In this document: positions 1 through 12,965 of the stretch, one piece after another
How positions within the stretch are numbered: position 1 is the first letter of the stretch
Layout: every line of letters begins with the position of its first letter
DNA from: Vibrio sp. SNU_ST1
GTDB lineage: Bacteria > Pseudomonadota > Gammaproteobacteria > Enterobacterales > Vibrionaceae
Reading direction: 5' to 3'
Assembly: GCF_030563405.1 (NCBI RefSeq)
Contig: NZ_CP130749.1
Coordinates: 1,240,001-1,304,000 of the forward strand
Length of the DNA: 64,000 nucleotides
The notes under the pieces: generated by a model
The model's database searches: none
The model's input: only the letters and a program-made list of their open reading frames with translations
Told to the model about the DNA's origin: nothing
Position numbers and translations under genes: made by a program

Positions 1-528
1 GAAGACTGTTTCGAGCTTGAAACTCAAGCACTAAAACGCGTTCGTAACGAGATGGGACTGAAGAACGTTGAAATCATGATCCCATTCGTGCGCACCCCGA
101 GCGAAGCAGCATCGGTTATCGACATTCTGGCTAAGTTTAACCTACGCCGTGGCGACCAAGGTCTGAAAGTCATCATGATGTGTGAGCTGCCATCCAATGC
201 GATTTTGGCTGATGAGTTCTTGAAGTACTTCGATGGCTTCTCTATCGGTTCAAACGACATGACACAGCTGACACTTGGCCTAGACCGAGATTCAGGTGAC
301 GTTGCGCACTTATTCGACGAGCGTAACCCAGCGGTTAAAGCGATGCTGAAAATGGCAATCGATGCAGCAGCTAACGCAGGTAAGTACGTGGGTATTTGTG
401 GCCAAGGCCCATCTGACCACGACGACCTAGCTGAGTGGTTAATGGAGCAAGGCATCAGCTCTGTTTCGTTGAATCCAGATACGGTTATCGACACATGGCT
501 GAAGCTAGGCAACGTTGCTAACAAGTAA
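1..528 (+). CDS. ppsA: Phosphoenolpyruvate synthase, C-terminal part
   Basis: This is the last 175 residues of PEP synthase, which converts pyruvate, ATP and water to PEP, AMP and phosphate in gluconeogenesis. The reading frame is open from base 1, so the gene starts outside the window. The segment covers the PEP-binding barrel domain. The motif GICGQGPSDH near the end carries the catalytic cysteine, and the tail SLNPDTVIDTW closely matches the E. coli enzyme. A strong terminator follows within 40 bases, so this is the last gene of its transcript. The family assignment is secure; only the N-terminal domains are unseen. Confidence 0.95.
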   Translation, partial: EDCFELETQALKRVRNEMGLKNVEIMIPFVRTPSEAASVIDILAKFNLRRGDQGLKVIMMCELPSNAILADEFLKYFDGFSIGSNDMTQLTLGLDRDSGDVAHLFDERNPAVKAMLKMAIDAAANAGKYVGICGQGPSDHDDLAEWLMEQGISSVSLNPDTVIDTWLKLGNVANK

Positions 529-563
529 CGCTTAGCGTCAACAAGTAGATATAGAGTCAACAA

Positions 564-589
564 AGCCAGTCATCGCGACTGGCTTTTTT
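564..589 (+). terminator. Rho-independent terminator of ppsA
   Basis: A 7-bp perfect stem (AGCCAGT/ACTGGCT) with a 7-base loop is followed by a run of T residues. It lies 36 bases after the ppsA stop codon. Confidence 0.85.
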
Positions 590-730
590 GTTCACCGAAA
601 ACCAACAAAGATAACCTGCCTATCATAACAAACATTGGTATCGAGCTGACCTTACGTTATCCTTTACGCAATTCTTCATTGAGAGGTTTGTCACCACAAC
701 AAGCCTAACTTCAAGACCGATAAGAGTGTT

Positions 731-2065
731 ATGAATTCTACTACCGCAACTCCCTCGACTTCTCTTGGCAGACAACTCTATACAATGACATGGCCAATGC
801 TGTTTGGGGTACTTTCCCTAATGAGCTTCCAGCTTGTAGACAGTGCTTTTATTGGCCAGCTGGGCGTGCTACCGCTCGCTGTTCAAGGCTTCACGCTTCC
901 AATTCAGATGATCATCATTGGTATTCAAGTCGGGCTAGGAATCGCGACGACCGCGGTAATCGCTAGAGCCATTGGCGCGAATGAAACGCGCTACGCTAAG
1001 CAGCTTGGTGGATTAGTGATTGCGATGGGCAGCGTGAGTGTCGCGCTTTTCTCCGTCATCATTTACCTGTTGCGTGGGCCAATTTTACAGTTGTTGGATG
1101 CGCCACCAACGGTATTGCCAATCATTGACTCTTATTGGATCTATTGGCTAGTCAGCTCTTGGACAGGTGCACTGCTCTACTTCTTCTACAGTGTGTGTCG
1201 TGCCAATGGTAATACCATGCTGCCCGGCTCAATGATGATCGCGACCAGTATCATCAACCTAATATTGGACCCGATTTTTATCTTTACTCTCGACATGGGC
1301 ATAAATGGAGCCGCCATTGCGACCATCTTGGCGTTTGGTGCGGGCATCTTTATCGTGGCGCCCAAAGTGACCAAGAAACATTGGATGACGTTCGACTGGC
1401 ACGATCTCGATATTGGTAAGAGTGTTCGTTCCATTGGTAACATCATGGGGCCTGCGATGATCAGTCAGCTGCTGCCACCTGTTTCATCAATGTTCGCCAC
1501 TAAGCTGCTTGCTGGCTATGGCACAGCTGCCGTTGCAGCTTGGGCACTGGGTTCGCGTTTTGAATTCTTCTCGATTGTCGCCGTGCTAGCACTAACGATG
1601 TCGATGCCTCCGATGATTGGCCGCATGTTGGGAGAGAACAACCTCAACAATATACGTAAACTCGTTAAGATTGCGGTAATGTTCGTATTGGGTTTCCAGT
1701 TGGTGATAGCGCTGTTGACTTGGTTATTCTCTGGCGGACTGGCAAGCCTAATGACCAGTGAAAGCGAAGTCTCGACGATTTTAAACTATCACCTACTGAT
1801 CGTACCTATTAGCTTAGGGCCATTAGGAATCTGTATGCTGATGGTTTCTGTCTCGAACGCTCTGGGTAAGTCTTACACCGCCTTGACGATTTCAGTGCTG
1901 CGCCTGTTCGCTTTCTTCTTGCCTTGCTTGTGGGTTGGCTCTCAACTTGCTGGTATTGAGGGCCTATTCTGGGGCGCTATGGTAGGTAATGTGCTTGCCG
2001 GAACATGTGCATGGTTTATGTGTCAGCACGCGCTAAAGCAAGTCGAGCTTAGACTGCGAGACTAA
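731..2065 (+). CDS. MATE family multidrug/Na+ efflux transporter
   Basis: A 444-residue integral membrane protein with about twelve hydrophobic segments and no signal peptide. Its length and the two-fold repeated MatE pattern fit the family; the first repeat begins around TMTWPMLFGVLSLMSFQLVD, with the helix-rich AFIGQLG segment after it. MATE proteins export cationic drugs or metabolites in exchange for Na+ or H+. The gene stands alone between two terminators, and no regulator is adjacent on its strand. Substrate cannot be deduced from sequence. Vibrio genomes carry several paralogues, so no gene symbol is given. Confidence 0.9.
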   Translation: MNSTTATPSTSLGRQLYTMTWPMLFGVLSLMSFQLVDSAFIGQLGVLPLAVQGFTLPIQMIIIGIQVGLGIATTAVIARAIGANETRYAKQLGGLVIAMGSVSVALFSVIIYLLRGPILQLLDAPPTVLPIIDSYWIYWLVSSWTGALLYFFYSVCRANGNTMLPGSMMIATSIINLILDPIFIFTLDMGINGAAIATILAFGAGIFIVAPKVTKKHWMTFDWHDLDIGKSVRSIGNIMGPAMISQLLPPVSSMFATKLLAGYGTAAVAAWALGSRFEFFSIVAVLALTMSMPPMIGRMLGENNLNNIRKLVKIAVMFVLGFQLVIALLTWLFSGGLASLMTSESEVSTILNYHLLIVPISLGPLGICMLMVSVSNALGKSYTALTISVLRLFAFFLPCLWVGSQLAGIEGLFWGAMVGNVLAGTCAWFMCQHALKQVELRLRD

Positions 2066-2093
2066 TAATCAAACTGAACACTCAAAATAAATA

Positions 2094-2118
2094 AAGCAGC
2101 GACTTCAGCTGCTTTTTT
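2094..2118 (+). terminator. Terminator after the MATE gene
   Basis: The stem AAGCAGC/GCTGCTT with a 7-base loop is followed by T residues, 29 bases after the stop codon. Confidence 0.85.
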
Positions 2119-2557
2119 ATGATCTACGCTCTAGTTTACATCCTAACGAAAAGCTATTTTGCCAATTTAATTCTCTAATACGACCTTGTTTTAATTAACC
2201 ACCTACCTTTACTCACCATTACATTTCCCAAGTAAATGCCTGGTTGTCATACATTTAAAATGCTAATCAATCCAATTTTTTGACTCTCCTTATAATTTGT
2301 CCTAGATCATCAAAGAGTTCAAAAATGCAATCTTTGGTTTTAAATATGTAAACCTTGATGGGGTTTAAGAAATTAAACCATATTGAGGATGGTTTGGTGA
2401 TCCTGTTCAAATTTCACTCTTGATTTCAGTCGCATTTCCGTTATTTGTTGATGTTTTAGACGCTTTTTAACGGTTTACAGAAGTTTACTACACCTTGCTC
2501 AAATACCACCAAAGAGGTAGATTTCAGTCATCAAGTTCAAAAATGTAAACCGAAACT
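2119..2557 (+). promoter_or_regulatory. Long AT-rich upstream region of the YheO-type regulator
   Basis: This 440-base stretch has no credible gene. It holds an inverted repeat AAACCAT-N7-ATGGTTT at 2375-2395. The heptamer GTAAACC occurs at 2348-2354 and 2545-2551 and in reverse at 2472-2478. The last copy sits only 6 bases before the start codon. These could be operators for autoregulation of the regulator at 2558, but no regulator has been matched to them. No clear -10/-35 pair stands out. Confidence 0.4.
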
Positions 2558-3223
2558 ATGAATGTAAAACAAGTTAGATTCACCGATGAAGACAGAGAAT
2601 GTTTAAGCAATTACTTCCGTTTAGCAGACACGCTCGCTGATTTGATTGGCCCCTACTGTGAAGTAGTCATTCATTCATTTGAAAGCTTAGAAAACTCGGT
2701 CGTGAAAATCGTCAACGGTCATCATACCGGTCGTAAAATCGGCTCTCCTATCACAGACTTAGGTTTACGTATGTGGAGTAAATTCGAGAAAACTGGCGAA
2801 GTTTCTCCAAAGAGTTACTTCACCAATGCAGCAGACGGTTCCCTACTTAAATCAACCACCTGTGTGCTTGCCGGACCACAGCAAAAGCCGATTGGCATGC
2901 TGTGTATCAACATGAACTTATCTTTCCCATTCCCAGAAATCGTCAAAACGCTGATGCCGCAGTGCAATGTACCGCAAACCATTGTCAGCGAGACATTCAG
3001 CAACAATGCAAACGACGTGATTCAACAAGCATTGAGTTCAGCCATTAACGAGGTTGACCAAGACGAGTCGGTTTCCTGCAAAGGTCGTAATAAAGCCATC
3101 ATCCGTTGTTTATTTGATAACGGCGTCTTTGAGCTAAAAGAGACGACTACACAAGTATCAGAGCAGCTTGGGATCAGCCGTCAGGCGGTTTACAAGTTTA
3201 TCCGTGAATTTAAATCAGAATAA
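2558..3223 (+). CDS. YheO/DauR-type transcriptional regulator (PAS-like plus HTH)
   Basis: A 221-residue protein. Residues about 20-130 match the YheO-like PAS domain (PYCEVVIHSFESLENSVVKI and later KPIGMLCINMNLS). The C-terminal 25 residues form a helix-turn-helix (VSEQLGISRQAVYKFIREFK). Relatives include DauR, the D-arginine utilisation repressor. The gene is followed after 25 bases by a RidA-type gene and then a cystine importer on the same strand. It may therefore sense an amino acid such as cysteine or cystine, which is an inference from context. The ATG at 2558 lacks a good Shine-Dalgarno sequence but is the only start that preserves the whole domain. Confidence 0.88.
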   Translation: MNVKQVRFTDEDRECLSNYFRLADTLADLIGPYCEVVIHSFESLENSVVKIVNGHHTGRKIGSPITDLGLRMWSKFEKTGEVSPKSYFTNAADGSLLKSTTCVLAGPQQKPIGMLCINMNLSFPFPEIVKTLMPQCNVPQTIVSETFSNNANDVIQQALSSAINEVDQDESVSCKGRNKAIIRCLFDNGVFELKETTTQVSEQLGISRQAVYKFIREFKSE

Positions 3224-3248
3224 AACCAATAAATTTAGGAGTTACATC

Positions 3249-3632
3249 GTGAAACAGATCATTGCCACTGAACAAGCACCTGCAGCTATCGGTCCTTACT
3301 CACAAGGTACATCTTACAGCGACATGGTTTACACCTCAGGTCAATTACCTCTTGTTCCAGAAACCATGAAGTTTGTTGAGGGCGGCATCAAAGAGCAGGC
3401 TCGTCAATCTCTTGAGAATTTGAAGGCTGTTTTAGAAGCAAGCGGGGCTGGCTTAGACACAGTATTGAAGACTACCTGCTTCCTATCAGACATGGAGAAC
3501 TTCGTTGCCTTTAACGAAGTGTATACCGAGGTGTTTGGTACTGAGAATGCACCTGCTCGCTCTTGTGTTGAAGCAGCACGACTACCAAAAGACGCACTGG
3601 TTGAAGTTGAAGCCATCGCATACAAAAAATAA
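3249..3632 (+). CDS. ridA: RidA family reactive enamine/imine deaminase
   Basis: A 127-residue cytosolic protein of the YjgF/YER057c/UK114 family, which hydrolyses reactive enamine intermediates such as 2-aminoacrylate. Family features are GPYSQG near residues 15-20 and PARSCVEAARLPKDALVEVE, with the active-site arginine at residue 104. The start chosen is GTG at 3249, preceded by AGGAG at a good distance; the open frame extends upstream but would overlap the regulator. It lies between a regulator and a cystine importer. Cysteine desulfhydration yields 2-aminoacrylate, so detoxification during cysteine breakdown is a reasonable role. It may be a paralogue of the housekeeping RidA. Confidence 0.92.
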   Translation: MKQIIATEQAPAAIGPYSQGTSYSDMVYTSGQLPLVPETMKFVEGGIKEQARQSLENLKAVLEASGAGLDTVLKTTCFLSDMENFVAFNEVYTEVFGTENAPARSCVEAARLPKDALVEVEAIAYKK

Positions 3633-3669
3633 CCGAATTAGGTATTAATGGGTATCATAGGAGATTCTC

Positions 3670-5076
3670 ATGAGCGTTTCATTTATCGCATTAAGCGTAC
3701 TGTTCTTTGGGTTCTACGCACTGCTGTCGAACTTCAAAAAGCAAAAGAAAAGTTTTAACTTCCGCGTACTAAGTGCGCTTGCTGCTGGCTTGTTGTTCGG
3801 CGGCGCAATTCAACTTGTTTTCGGTGTCGGCAACGTTGCGACGTCTGGCTTTGCTGAACTGATTTCAGTGTTCGGTAAAGGCTACATCAAACTTCTACAA
3901 ATGATCGTTATCCCACTTGTATTCGTGGCGATGATCTCTTCGATCATGAACGTTGAAGGCGGTGGTGCGCTATCTCGAATCGCACCAAAGATCATCGGTA
4001 TTCTACTTTTCACTTGTGCAATCTCAGCGGCAGTTGGTATCGCAAGTATTTACCTATTTGGTATCGATGCAAACGCGCTAGTAAGCACTATCGGTACAAA
4101 CAGTGCGATTGAAGCTCGCGGTGATTCACTGGTAGCAACACAAGATGCGATGGCGAGCAGCGGTCTGTCTGGTATGGCTCTGTCTATCATTCCAACCAAC
4201 ATCTTCGACATGCTAACGGGTTCTCAGCGTACTTCTACGCTATCAACTGTACTGTTCGGCATGTTCCTTGGTTACTGCATCCTTCAAGTGAAAAACCGTA
4301 AGCCTGAGAAAGTGCAAAACTTCGTTGATTTCATCAACTCTGCAAAAGAAGTGGTGCTTTCAATGGTTCGTGAAATCCTGAAGCTAACGCCTTACGGTGT
4401 ATTTGCTCTGATGACCACGTTCATGATGACCAACGACCTGTTCGCACTTGCAGAGATGGGCCGCTTCCTTCTAGCAAGCTACGTAGCAATTGGCGTTATG
4501 TTCGGCATCCACTTCGTCATGGTGTCAATGTTCGGTCTTTCTCCGGCTAAGTTCATGAAGAAAATCTGGCCAGTACTCGTGTTCGGTTTCGGCTCTCGTT
4601 CAAGCATGGCAGCTATTCCACTAAACGTTGAAACACAAACTCAACGCCTAGGTGTAGACGAAGAAACAGCAAACATGTCAGCGACATTTGGTACCAGTAT
4701 CGGCCAAAACGGTTGTGCAGGTATCTACCCAGCAATGCTAGCAATCATGGCGGCACAGGTCATGGGCATGCCTGTAGACTTAAGCTTCATCCTACAGCTG
4801 ATAGCTGTTATAGCAATTGCTTCATTCGGTATCGCTGGTGTAGGTGGGGGTGCGACGTTCGCAGCAGTAGCAGTACTGACCATTATGGGTCTAGACATCA
4901 CAGTAGTCGCGATTCTCGTGTCTATCGAAGCGCTAATTGACATGGCTCGTACTGCGCTGAACATCTCAGGCTCTATGTTGTCTGGTGTTCTAACGGCTAA
5001 GAAAAACGGCTCTCTAAACACAGTACAATACGACGCTGACGTTACAGAGACTGTATCAAAGGAAGCAGCAGTATAA
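3670..5076 (+). CDS. tcyP: L-cystine:cation symporter, TcyP type
   Basis: A 468-residue inner-membrane protein of the dicarboxylate/amino acid:cation symporter family. It aligns by eye with E. coli TcyP (YdjN) across its length, including LLQMIVIPLVF, SRSSMAAIPLNVETQT, GQNGCAGIYPAMLAIM and GVGGGATFAA. TcyP imports cystine and related S-containing compounds. It follows ridA by 37 bases with its own AGGAG ribosome site. Because it is co-directional with the YheO-type regulator and ridA, it probably belongs to one transcript. A hairpin terminator follows at 5092. Confidence 0.9.
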   Translation: MSVSFIALSVLFFGFYALLSNFKKQKKSFNFRVLSALAAGLLFGGAIQLVFGVGNVATSGFAELISVFGKGYIKLLQMIVIPLVFVAMISSIMNVEGGGALSRIAPKIIGILLFTCAISAAVGIASIYLFGIDANALVSTIGTNSAIEARGDSLVATQDAMASSGLSGMALSIIPTNIFDMLTGSQRTSTLSTVLFGMFLGYCILQVKNRKPEKVQNFVDFINSAKEVVLSMVREILKLTPYGVFALMTTFMMTNDLFALAEMGRFLLASYVAIGVMFGIHFVMVSMFGLSPAKFMKKIWPVLVFGFGSRSSMAAIPLNVETQTQRLGVDEETANMSATFGTSIGQNGCAGIYPAMLAIMAAQVMGMPVDLSFILQLIAVIAIASFGIAGVGGGATFAAVAVLTIMGLDITVVAILVSIEALIDMARTALNISGSMLSGVLTAKKNGSLNTVQYDADVTETVSKEAAV

Positions 5077-5091
5077 TTCTCAAACTTAATT

Positions 5092-5123
5092 AAGAGCACT
5101 CCGCGTGAGTGCTCTTCTTTTTT
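5092..5123 (+). terminator. Terminator after tcyP
   Basis: The stem AAGAGCACT/AGTGCTCTT, 9 bp with a 7-base loop, is followed by CTTTTTT. It separates tcyP from the flavoenzyme gene that begins 29 bases later, so that gene either depends on read-through or has its own promoter. Confidence 0.8.
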
Positions 5124-5152
5124 CCTGAGTTCAGGTTATTTAGGTAGTAAAT

Positions 5153-6475
5153 ATGAAAGTTGTTGTTATAGGCGGTAGCGCCGCTGGTATGAGTTTCGCA
5201 GCAAAGTACAAACGTAATCAGCCATCAGACGAAGTCATCGTTTTAGATAAACGTAGCTACATATCTTTTGGAGCATGTGGCTTACCTTACTTTGCAGGTG
5301 GCATGTTTGATGACACCGAGCGAATGATCTCTCGAACACCAGATCAAGCCATTAAATCAGGCTTAGATGTGCGTGTAGACACAGAAATGGTGTCGTTCGA
5401 CCGCACTGAAAAACAAATGACAGTACGTCACCAAAATGAAGAAAGCGTCATCGATTACGATATGTTGGTCATTGCAACAGGTGCGCGACCAATCGTTCCA
5501 TCATTCGGTGAGTTCAATCCAGAGCACGTATACACACTAACAAGCATGGAAGACGGCTTGGCGGTGAAAGAAGCGCTAAAGGATGTTAACAAGCAGCGTG
5601 TGTGTGTTATTGGAGCTGGTTTTATCGGCCTGGAAGTATTCGATGCAGCGCACGGCTTAGACAAACACGTGACGATCATCGAACGTGAACAACAAATCAT
5701 GAGCCGTCAGTTCAGCCCAGAAATCATTGAAGTAGTCGAAGGTGCGATTCGTGAATCAGGTGCAGAACTAAAAACAGGGTGCAGCGTGTCGGCGATTCAC
5801 GATGCAGAGCAAGGCGGTTACATCATAGAAACCGATAACGGCAATGTAGAAGCCGATGTCGTTATCCTATCACTCGGTTTCAAACCAAACACGGAAGCAT
5901 TCGAATTACCAAAAGCTCAAAATGGCGCGTTGGTGGTGAATGAATATGGTGCCACTGAAGACGCTTACATCCATGCTGTAGGTGACTGTGCAGTGGTTCA
6001 TCACATGGCATTAGGCAAACCGGTATATGTGCCACTTGCAACCACAGCTAACAAACAAGCGCGCATGATGGCGGACAAACTTGCAGGCAAAGACACTTAC
6101 ATGACTGGATTCTTAGGCTCGTCTTGTTTGAAAGTGTTGGATTACGAACTGGCGTGTACTGGCGTGAATGAACTTCTGGCGAAAGAACACTGCTTAGATG
6201 TGAAAGTATCAACAATTTCAGACAAGAACCAAACCGATTACTACCCTGGGCAAGAAGACATCAAGGTTAAACTGGTTTATCACCCAGAAACAAACGTTCT
6301 ACTTGGTGGCGAGATCGTAGGTAAGAAAGGAGCGGTTGGTCGCATCAATGCACTTGCAGTTGCTATCACTGCGAAGATGACGACTCAACAATTAGGCTAC
6401 ATGGACTTCTGCTATGCGCCACCATTCGCACGGACTTGGGATGCTCTTAACGTAGCAGGCAACGTAGCAAAATAG
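5153..6475 (+). CDS. CoA-disulfide reductase-like FAD/NAD(P)H oxidoreductase
   Basis: A 440-residue pyridine nucleotide-disulfide oxidoreductase. An N-terminal FAD site (VVIGGSAAGMS, residues 4-14) is followed by a single redox cysteine at residue 42 in SFGACGLPYF. A second nucleotide site GAGFIGLE lies near residue 157, and there is a C-terminal dimerisation domain. The single-cysteine pattern is that of CoA-disulfide reductase and NADH oxidase/peroxidase enzymes, not two-cysteine glutathione reductases. The conserved C-terminal tyrosine region (CYAPPFARTWDALN) favours a CoA- or persulfide-reducing enzyme. Its position after ridA and tcyP suggests thiol, disulfide or polysulfide handling during cystine use; the exact substrate is open. 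Confidence 0.85.
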   Translation: MKVVVIGGSAAGMSFAAKYKRNQPSDEVIVLDKRSYISFGACGLPYFAGGMFDDTERMISRTPDQAIKSGLDVRVDTEMVSFDRTEKQMTVRHQNEESVIDYDMLVIATGARPIVPSFGEFNPEHVYTLTSMEDGLAVKEALKDVNKQRVCVIGAGFIGLEVFDAAHGLDKHVTIIEREQQIMSRQFSPEIIEVVEGAIRESGAELKTGCSVSAIHDAEQGGYIIETDNGNVEADVVILSLGFKPNTEAFELPKAQNGALVVNEYGATEDAYIHAVGDCAVVHHMALGKPVYVPLATTANKQARMMADKLAGKDTYMTGFLGSSCLKVLDYELACTGVNELLAKEHCLDVKVSTISDKNQTDYYPGQEDIKVKLVYHPETNVLLGGEIVGKKGAVGRINALAVAITAKMTTQQLGYMDFCYAPPFARTWDALNVAGNVAK

Positions 6476-6510
6476 GCGATGACTAGTTAGCTACATTCAA
6501 AAAAACACTA

Positions 6511-6537
6511 AAGCAGAGCCTAAACGCTCTGCTTTTT
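6511..6537 (+). terminator. Terminator after the flavoenzyme gene
   Basis: The stem AAGCAGAGC/GCTCTGCTT, 9 bp, is followed by T residues, 35 bases after the stop codon. Confidence 0.85.
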
Positions 6538-6623
6538 ATTACCTCAACTCGAATAACCCTCTCACTAAAGTAGATAACGATGTATCCAATGTATTTTGGT
6601 TTTCTTTTAGCAAATTCAAAACG

Positions 6624-6656
6624 AAAAAAGCCCGCTGGATTTCTCAGCGGGCTTTT
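6624..6656 (-). terminator. Terminator of the rRNA operon
   Basis: On the minus strand a stem of AAAAGCCCGCTG type with its complement is followed by six T residues, just beyond the 3' end of tRNA-Ser. It ends the rRNA/tRNA transcript. Confidence 0.88.
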
Positions 6657-6662
6657 CAATGG

Positions 6663-6753
6663 TGGTGGAGGGATAGGGATTTGAACCCTAGAACCGCTAT
6701 TAACGGTTGCCGGTTTTCAAGACCGGTGCTTTCGACCACTCAGCCATCCCTCC
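6663..6753 (-). tRNA. tRNA-Ser (anticodon UGA)
   Basis: The minus strand reads GGAGGGATGGCTGAGTGG and onward, folding into a class II tRNA with a long variable arm. The anticodon loop is CTTGAAA with anticodon TGA. The acceptor stem GGAGGGA/TCCCTCC is perfect and CCA is encoded. It lies about 100 bases after 5S rRNA and before the operon terminator, so it is probably the distal tRNA of this rRNA operon. Confidence 0.95.
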
Positions 6754-6826
6754 AACAAATTGTCATCAACAGATTAGTACACTGTAGATGTTGTTACTTG
6801 CTATGCAAATAACGATATCTTTTGTC

Positions 6827-6846
6827 TTCACTTTTTAAAAAGTGAA
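6827..6846. repeat. 20-bp perfect palindrome between 5S and tRNA-Ser
   Basis: TTCACTTTTTAAAAAGTGAA is a perfect palindrome. Close relatives occur at 9997-10015, 10104-10120 and 12623-12642, all in non-coding parts of this rRNA operon. It may be a processing hairpin in the transcript. Confidence 0.8.
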
Positions 6847-6855
6847 AATAAATAG

Positions 6856-6975
6856 GAGCCTGGCGATGTCCTACTCTCACATGGGGAAGCCCCACACTAC
6901 CATCGGCGCTATTGTGTTTCACTTCTGAGTTCGGCATGGAGTCAGGTGGGTCCACAATGCTATGGTCGCCAAGCA
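6856..6975 (-). rRNA. rrf: 5S ribosomal RNA
   Basis: The minus strand begins TGCTTGGCGACC and contains the near-invariant CATGCCGAACTCAGAAGTGA and GATGGTAGTGTGGGG segments of gammaproteobacterial 5S rRNA. It ends in GCCAGGCT, which pairs with the 5' end. Length is about 120 nt. Confidence 0.96.
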
Positions 6976-7065
6976 AATTTTAAAATTCGGAAAGCTAATT
7001 TAAAAGTCTCTTCAAACTCATTCAAGGTCTGTCTTTGAGTCCACAAAACCCCTTGGGTGTTGTAT

Positions 7066-9956
<2,891 letters not shown>

Positions 9957-10376
9957 ATACAACCCGAAAGGGTCTTGTGTATGATACAAATTTGCTTTCA
10001 CTTTAAAAAAGTGAAGACAAAAAGCAACCAAGGTTTTTGGTTGTCATCAAGAAGGGTTAATTCTTGATAACTGTTTGCCGGACTCAATTTACTTTTTGTT
10101 TCCACTTTTTAATAAAAAGTAGAATCAAAAAATGAACAATCATTTCTGATCATTCGAATACAAGACACTTGAATGTGTTTGTTGTGTTTATACCGTTCTT
10201 ATTAAATAAGAGCAGATAAACATTGAGAACTTTTAAATTTGATTTAAATAACTTCGTTATTTAAATCAGTCAGCTTTCCAAATTGTTAAAGAGCAAGAGT
10301 TTTTAAAGTGTTAAACTTTCAAAACCATTTTTAAATACACTCAGCTTTCTATTACTAAGAAAAGTGTGCTTAAAGA
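9957..10376 (-). other. tRNA-23S spacer with boxA and hairpins
   Basis: This 420-base spacer holds no gene. It contains a boxA-like antitermination element (minus-strand TGCTCTTTAACAATT, 10281-10295). Two palindromes of the same type as at 6827 are present: TTCACTTT-N3-AAAGTGAA at 9997-10015 and ACTTTTT-N3-AAAAAGT at 10104-10120. These probably serve antitermination and rRNA processing. Confidence 0.7.
10281..10295 (-). promoter_or_regulatory. boxA antitermination element in the 16S-23S spacer
   Basis: The minus strand reads TGCTCTTTAACAATT, the standard boxA that recruits NusB/NusE for rRNA antitermination. It lies upstream of 23S as in E. coli. Confidence 0.8.
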
Positions 10377-10452
10377 TGGTGGGCGATACCGGGCTCGAAC
10401 CAGTGACCCCCTGCTTGTAAGGCAGGTGCTCTCCCAACTGAGCTAATCGCCC
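10377..10452 (-). tRNA. tRNA-Val (anticodon UAC), second copy
   Basis: The minus strand starts GGGCGATTAGCTCAGTTGGG and has anticodon TAC in CCTTACAAG. CCA is encoded. It is identical by eye to the tRNA-Val at 10585-10660 and is the last tRNA of the spacer before 23S. Confidence 0.96.
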
Positions 10453-10483
10453 ACGAAAGTTTTAATTCCTTCGTGAGAAAGAA

Positions 10484-10559
10484 TGGTGGAGCTATGCGGG
10501 ATCGAACCGCAGACCTCCTGCGTGCAAGGCAGGCGCTCTCCCAGCTGAGCTATAGCCCC
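10484..10559 (-). tRNA. tRNA-Ala (anticodon UGC)
   Basis: The minus strand starts GGGGCTATAGCTCAGCTGGG, with anticodon TGC in CTTGCACG and encoded CCA. It sits between two tRNA-Val copies. Confidence 0.96.
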
Positions 10560-10584
10560 ATATTTTTATTTCCTTGGGAGGAAA

Positions 10585-10660
10585 TGGTGGGCGATACCGG
10601 GCTCGAACCAGTGACCCCCTGCTTGTAAGGCAGGTGCTCTCCCAACTGAGCTAATCGCCC
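10585..10660 (-). tRNA. tRNA-Val (anticodon UAC), first copy
   Basis: Same 76-nt sequence as 10377-10452: acceptor GGGCGAT/ATCGCCC, anticodon TAC, encoded CCA. It is followed by the same short TTTCCTTGGGAGGAAA-type linker that precedes it. Confidence 0.96.
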
Positions 10661-10685
10661 CAAATTTTATTTCCTTGGGAGGAAA

Positions 10686-10761
10686 TGGTGGGTCGTGCAG
10701 GATTCGAACCTGCGACCAATTGATTAAAAGTCAACTGCTCTACCAACTGAGCTAACGACCC
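10686..10761 (-). tRNA. tRNA-Lys (anticodon UUU)
   Basis: The minus strand starts GGGTCGTTAGCTCAGTTGG, with anticodon loop CTTTTAA and encoded CCA. Confidence 0.96.
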
Positions 10762-10781
10762 TTTTTACTTCTTGAGGGAAG

Positions 10782-10857
10782 TGGTATCCCGTAGGGGAGT
10801 CGAACCCCTGTTACCGCCGTGAAAGGGCGGTGTCCTAGGCCTCTAGACGAACGGGAC
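10782..10857 (-). tRNA. tRNA-Glu (anticodon UUC)
   Basis: The minus strand starts GTCCCGTTCGTCTAGAGGCC, with anticodon TTC in CCTTTCACG and encoded CCA. It is the first tRNA after 16S. Confidence 0.96.
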
Positions 10858-10948
10858 ACTGGATATTGAAGAACTTGGGAGTTCTTCGTCTCTTTACTTT
10901 TCTAAACCTAATCAATCTGTGTGGACACTCATCGTGACTATCTTCGTA

Positions 10949-12503
<1,555 letters not shown>

Positions 12504-12965
12504 AAGATTTTGTGACTCAACGAATACTGACTTCAAAACTATTCTTTATAAATAAAGAGTGTAATTTTAAAGCTATTACCATTCCAACAGAATGGTAATG
12601 AATTGACTGTGCTCTTTTTGGTTTTCACTTTAAAAAGTGAAATCAAACAGCTCAAGGCTGTACCAAATTGAATTGGTCACTCAGTTCATTGAAATCAATT
12701 TTGATTCCGAAGAATCTGTTTTATCCAAAGGATAAAACGTTTTGATATTCATCAACGAGTGCCCACACAGATTGATAGGTTTAAATTGTTAAAGAGCTTT
12801 GCTTGTCGAAACTTTCTTTTTACAAAGAAACCTTTGAAAGCGGACGTGAATTCTAGCGATTTAATTTTAAGTGTCAAACACTTTTTAAAATTAATTTCTT
12901 TCGAATTTTCCGTCTCACTGATTCCCGCTGAAGCCTTGTAGCGCCTGCCGTGTCAGTGAGGCGGC
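12504..12965 (-). other. rRNA operon leader
   Basis: About 450 bases between the promoter and 16S, without genes. It carries a boxA match (12785-12797, minus-strand GCTCTTTAACAAT) and the palindrome TTTCACTTT-N2-AAAGTGAAA at 12623-12642. Antitermination and RNase III processing signals are expected here. Confidence 0.7.

Noticed and set aside
5092..5123. Attenuator controlling the flavoenzyme gene
   Set aside because: It looks like an ordinary terminator; no leader peptide or alternative hairpin is visible.
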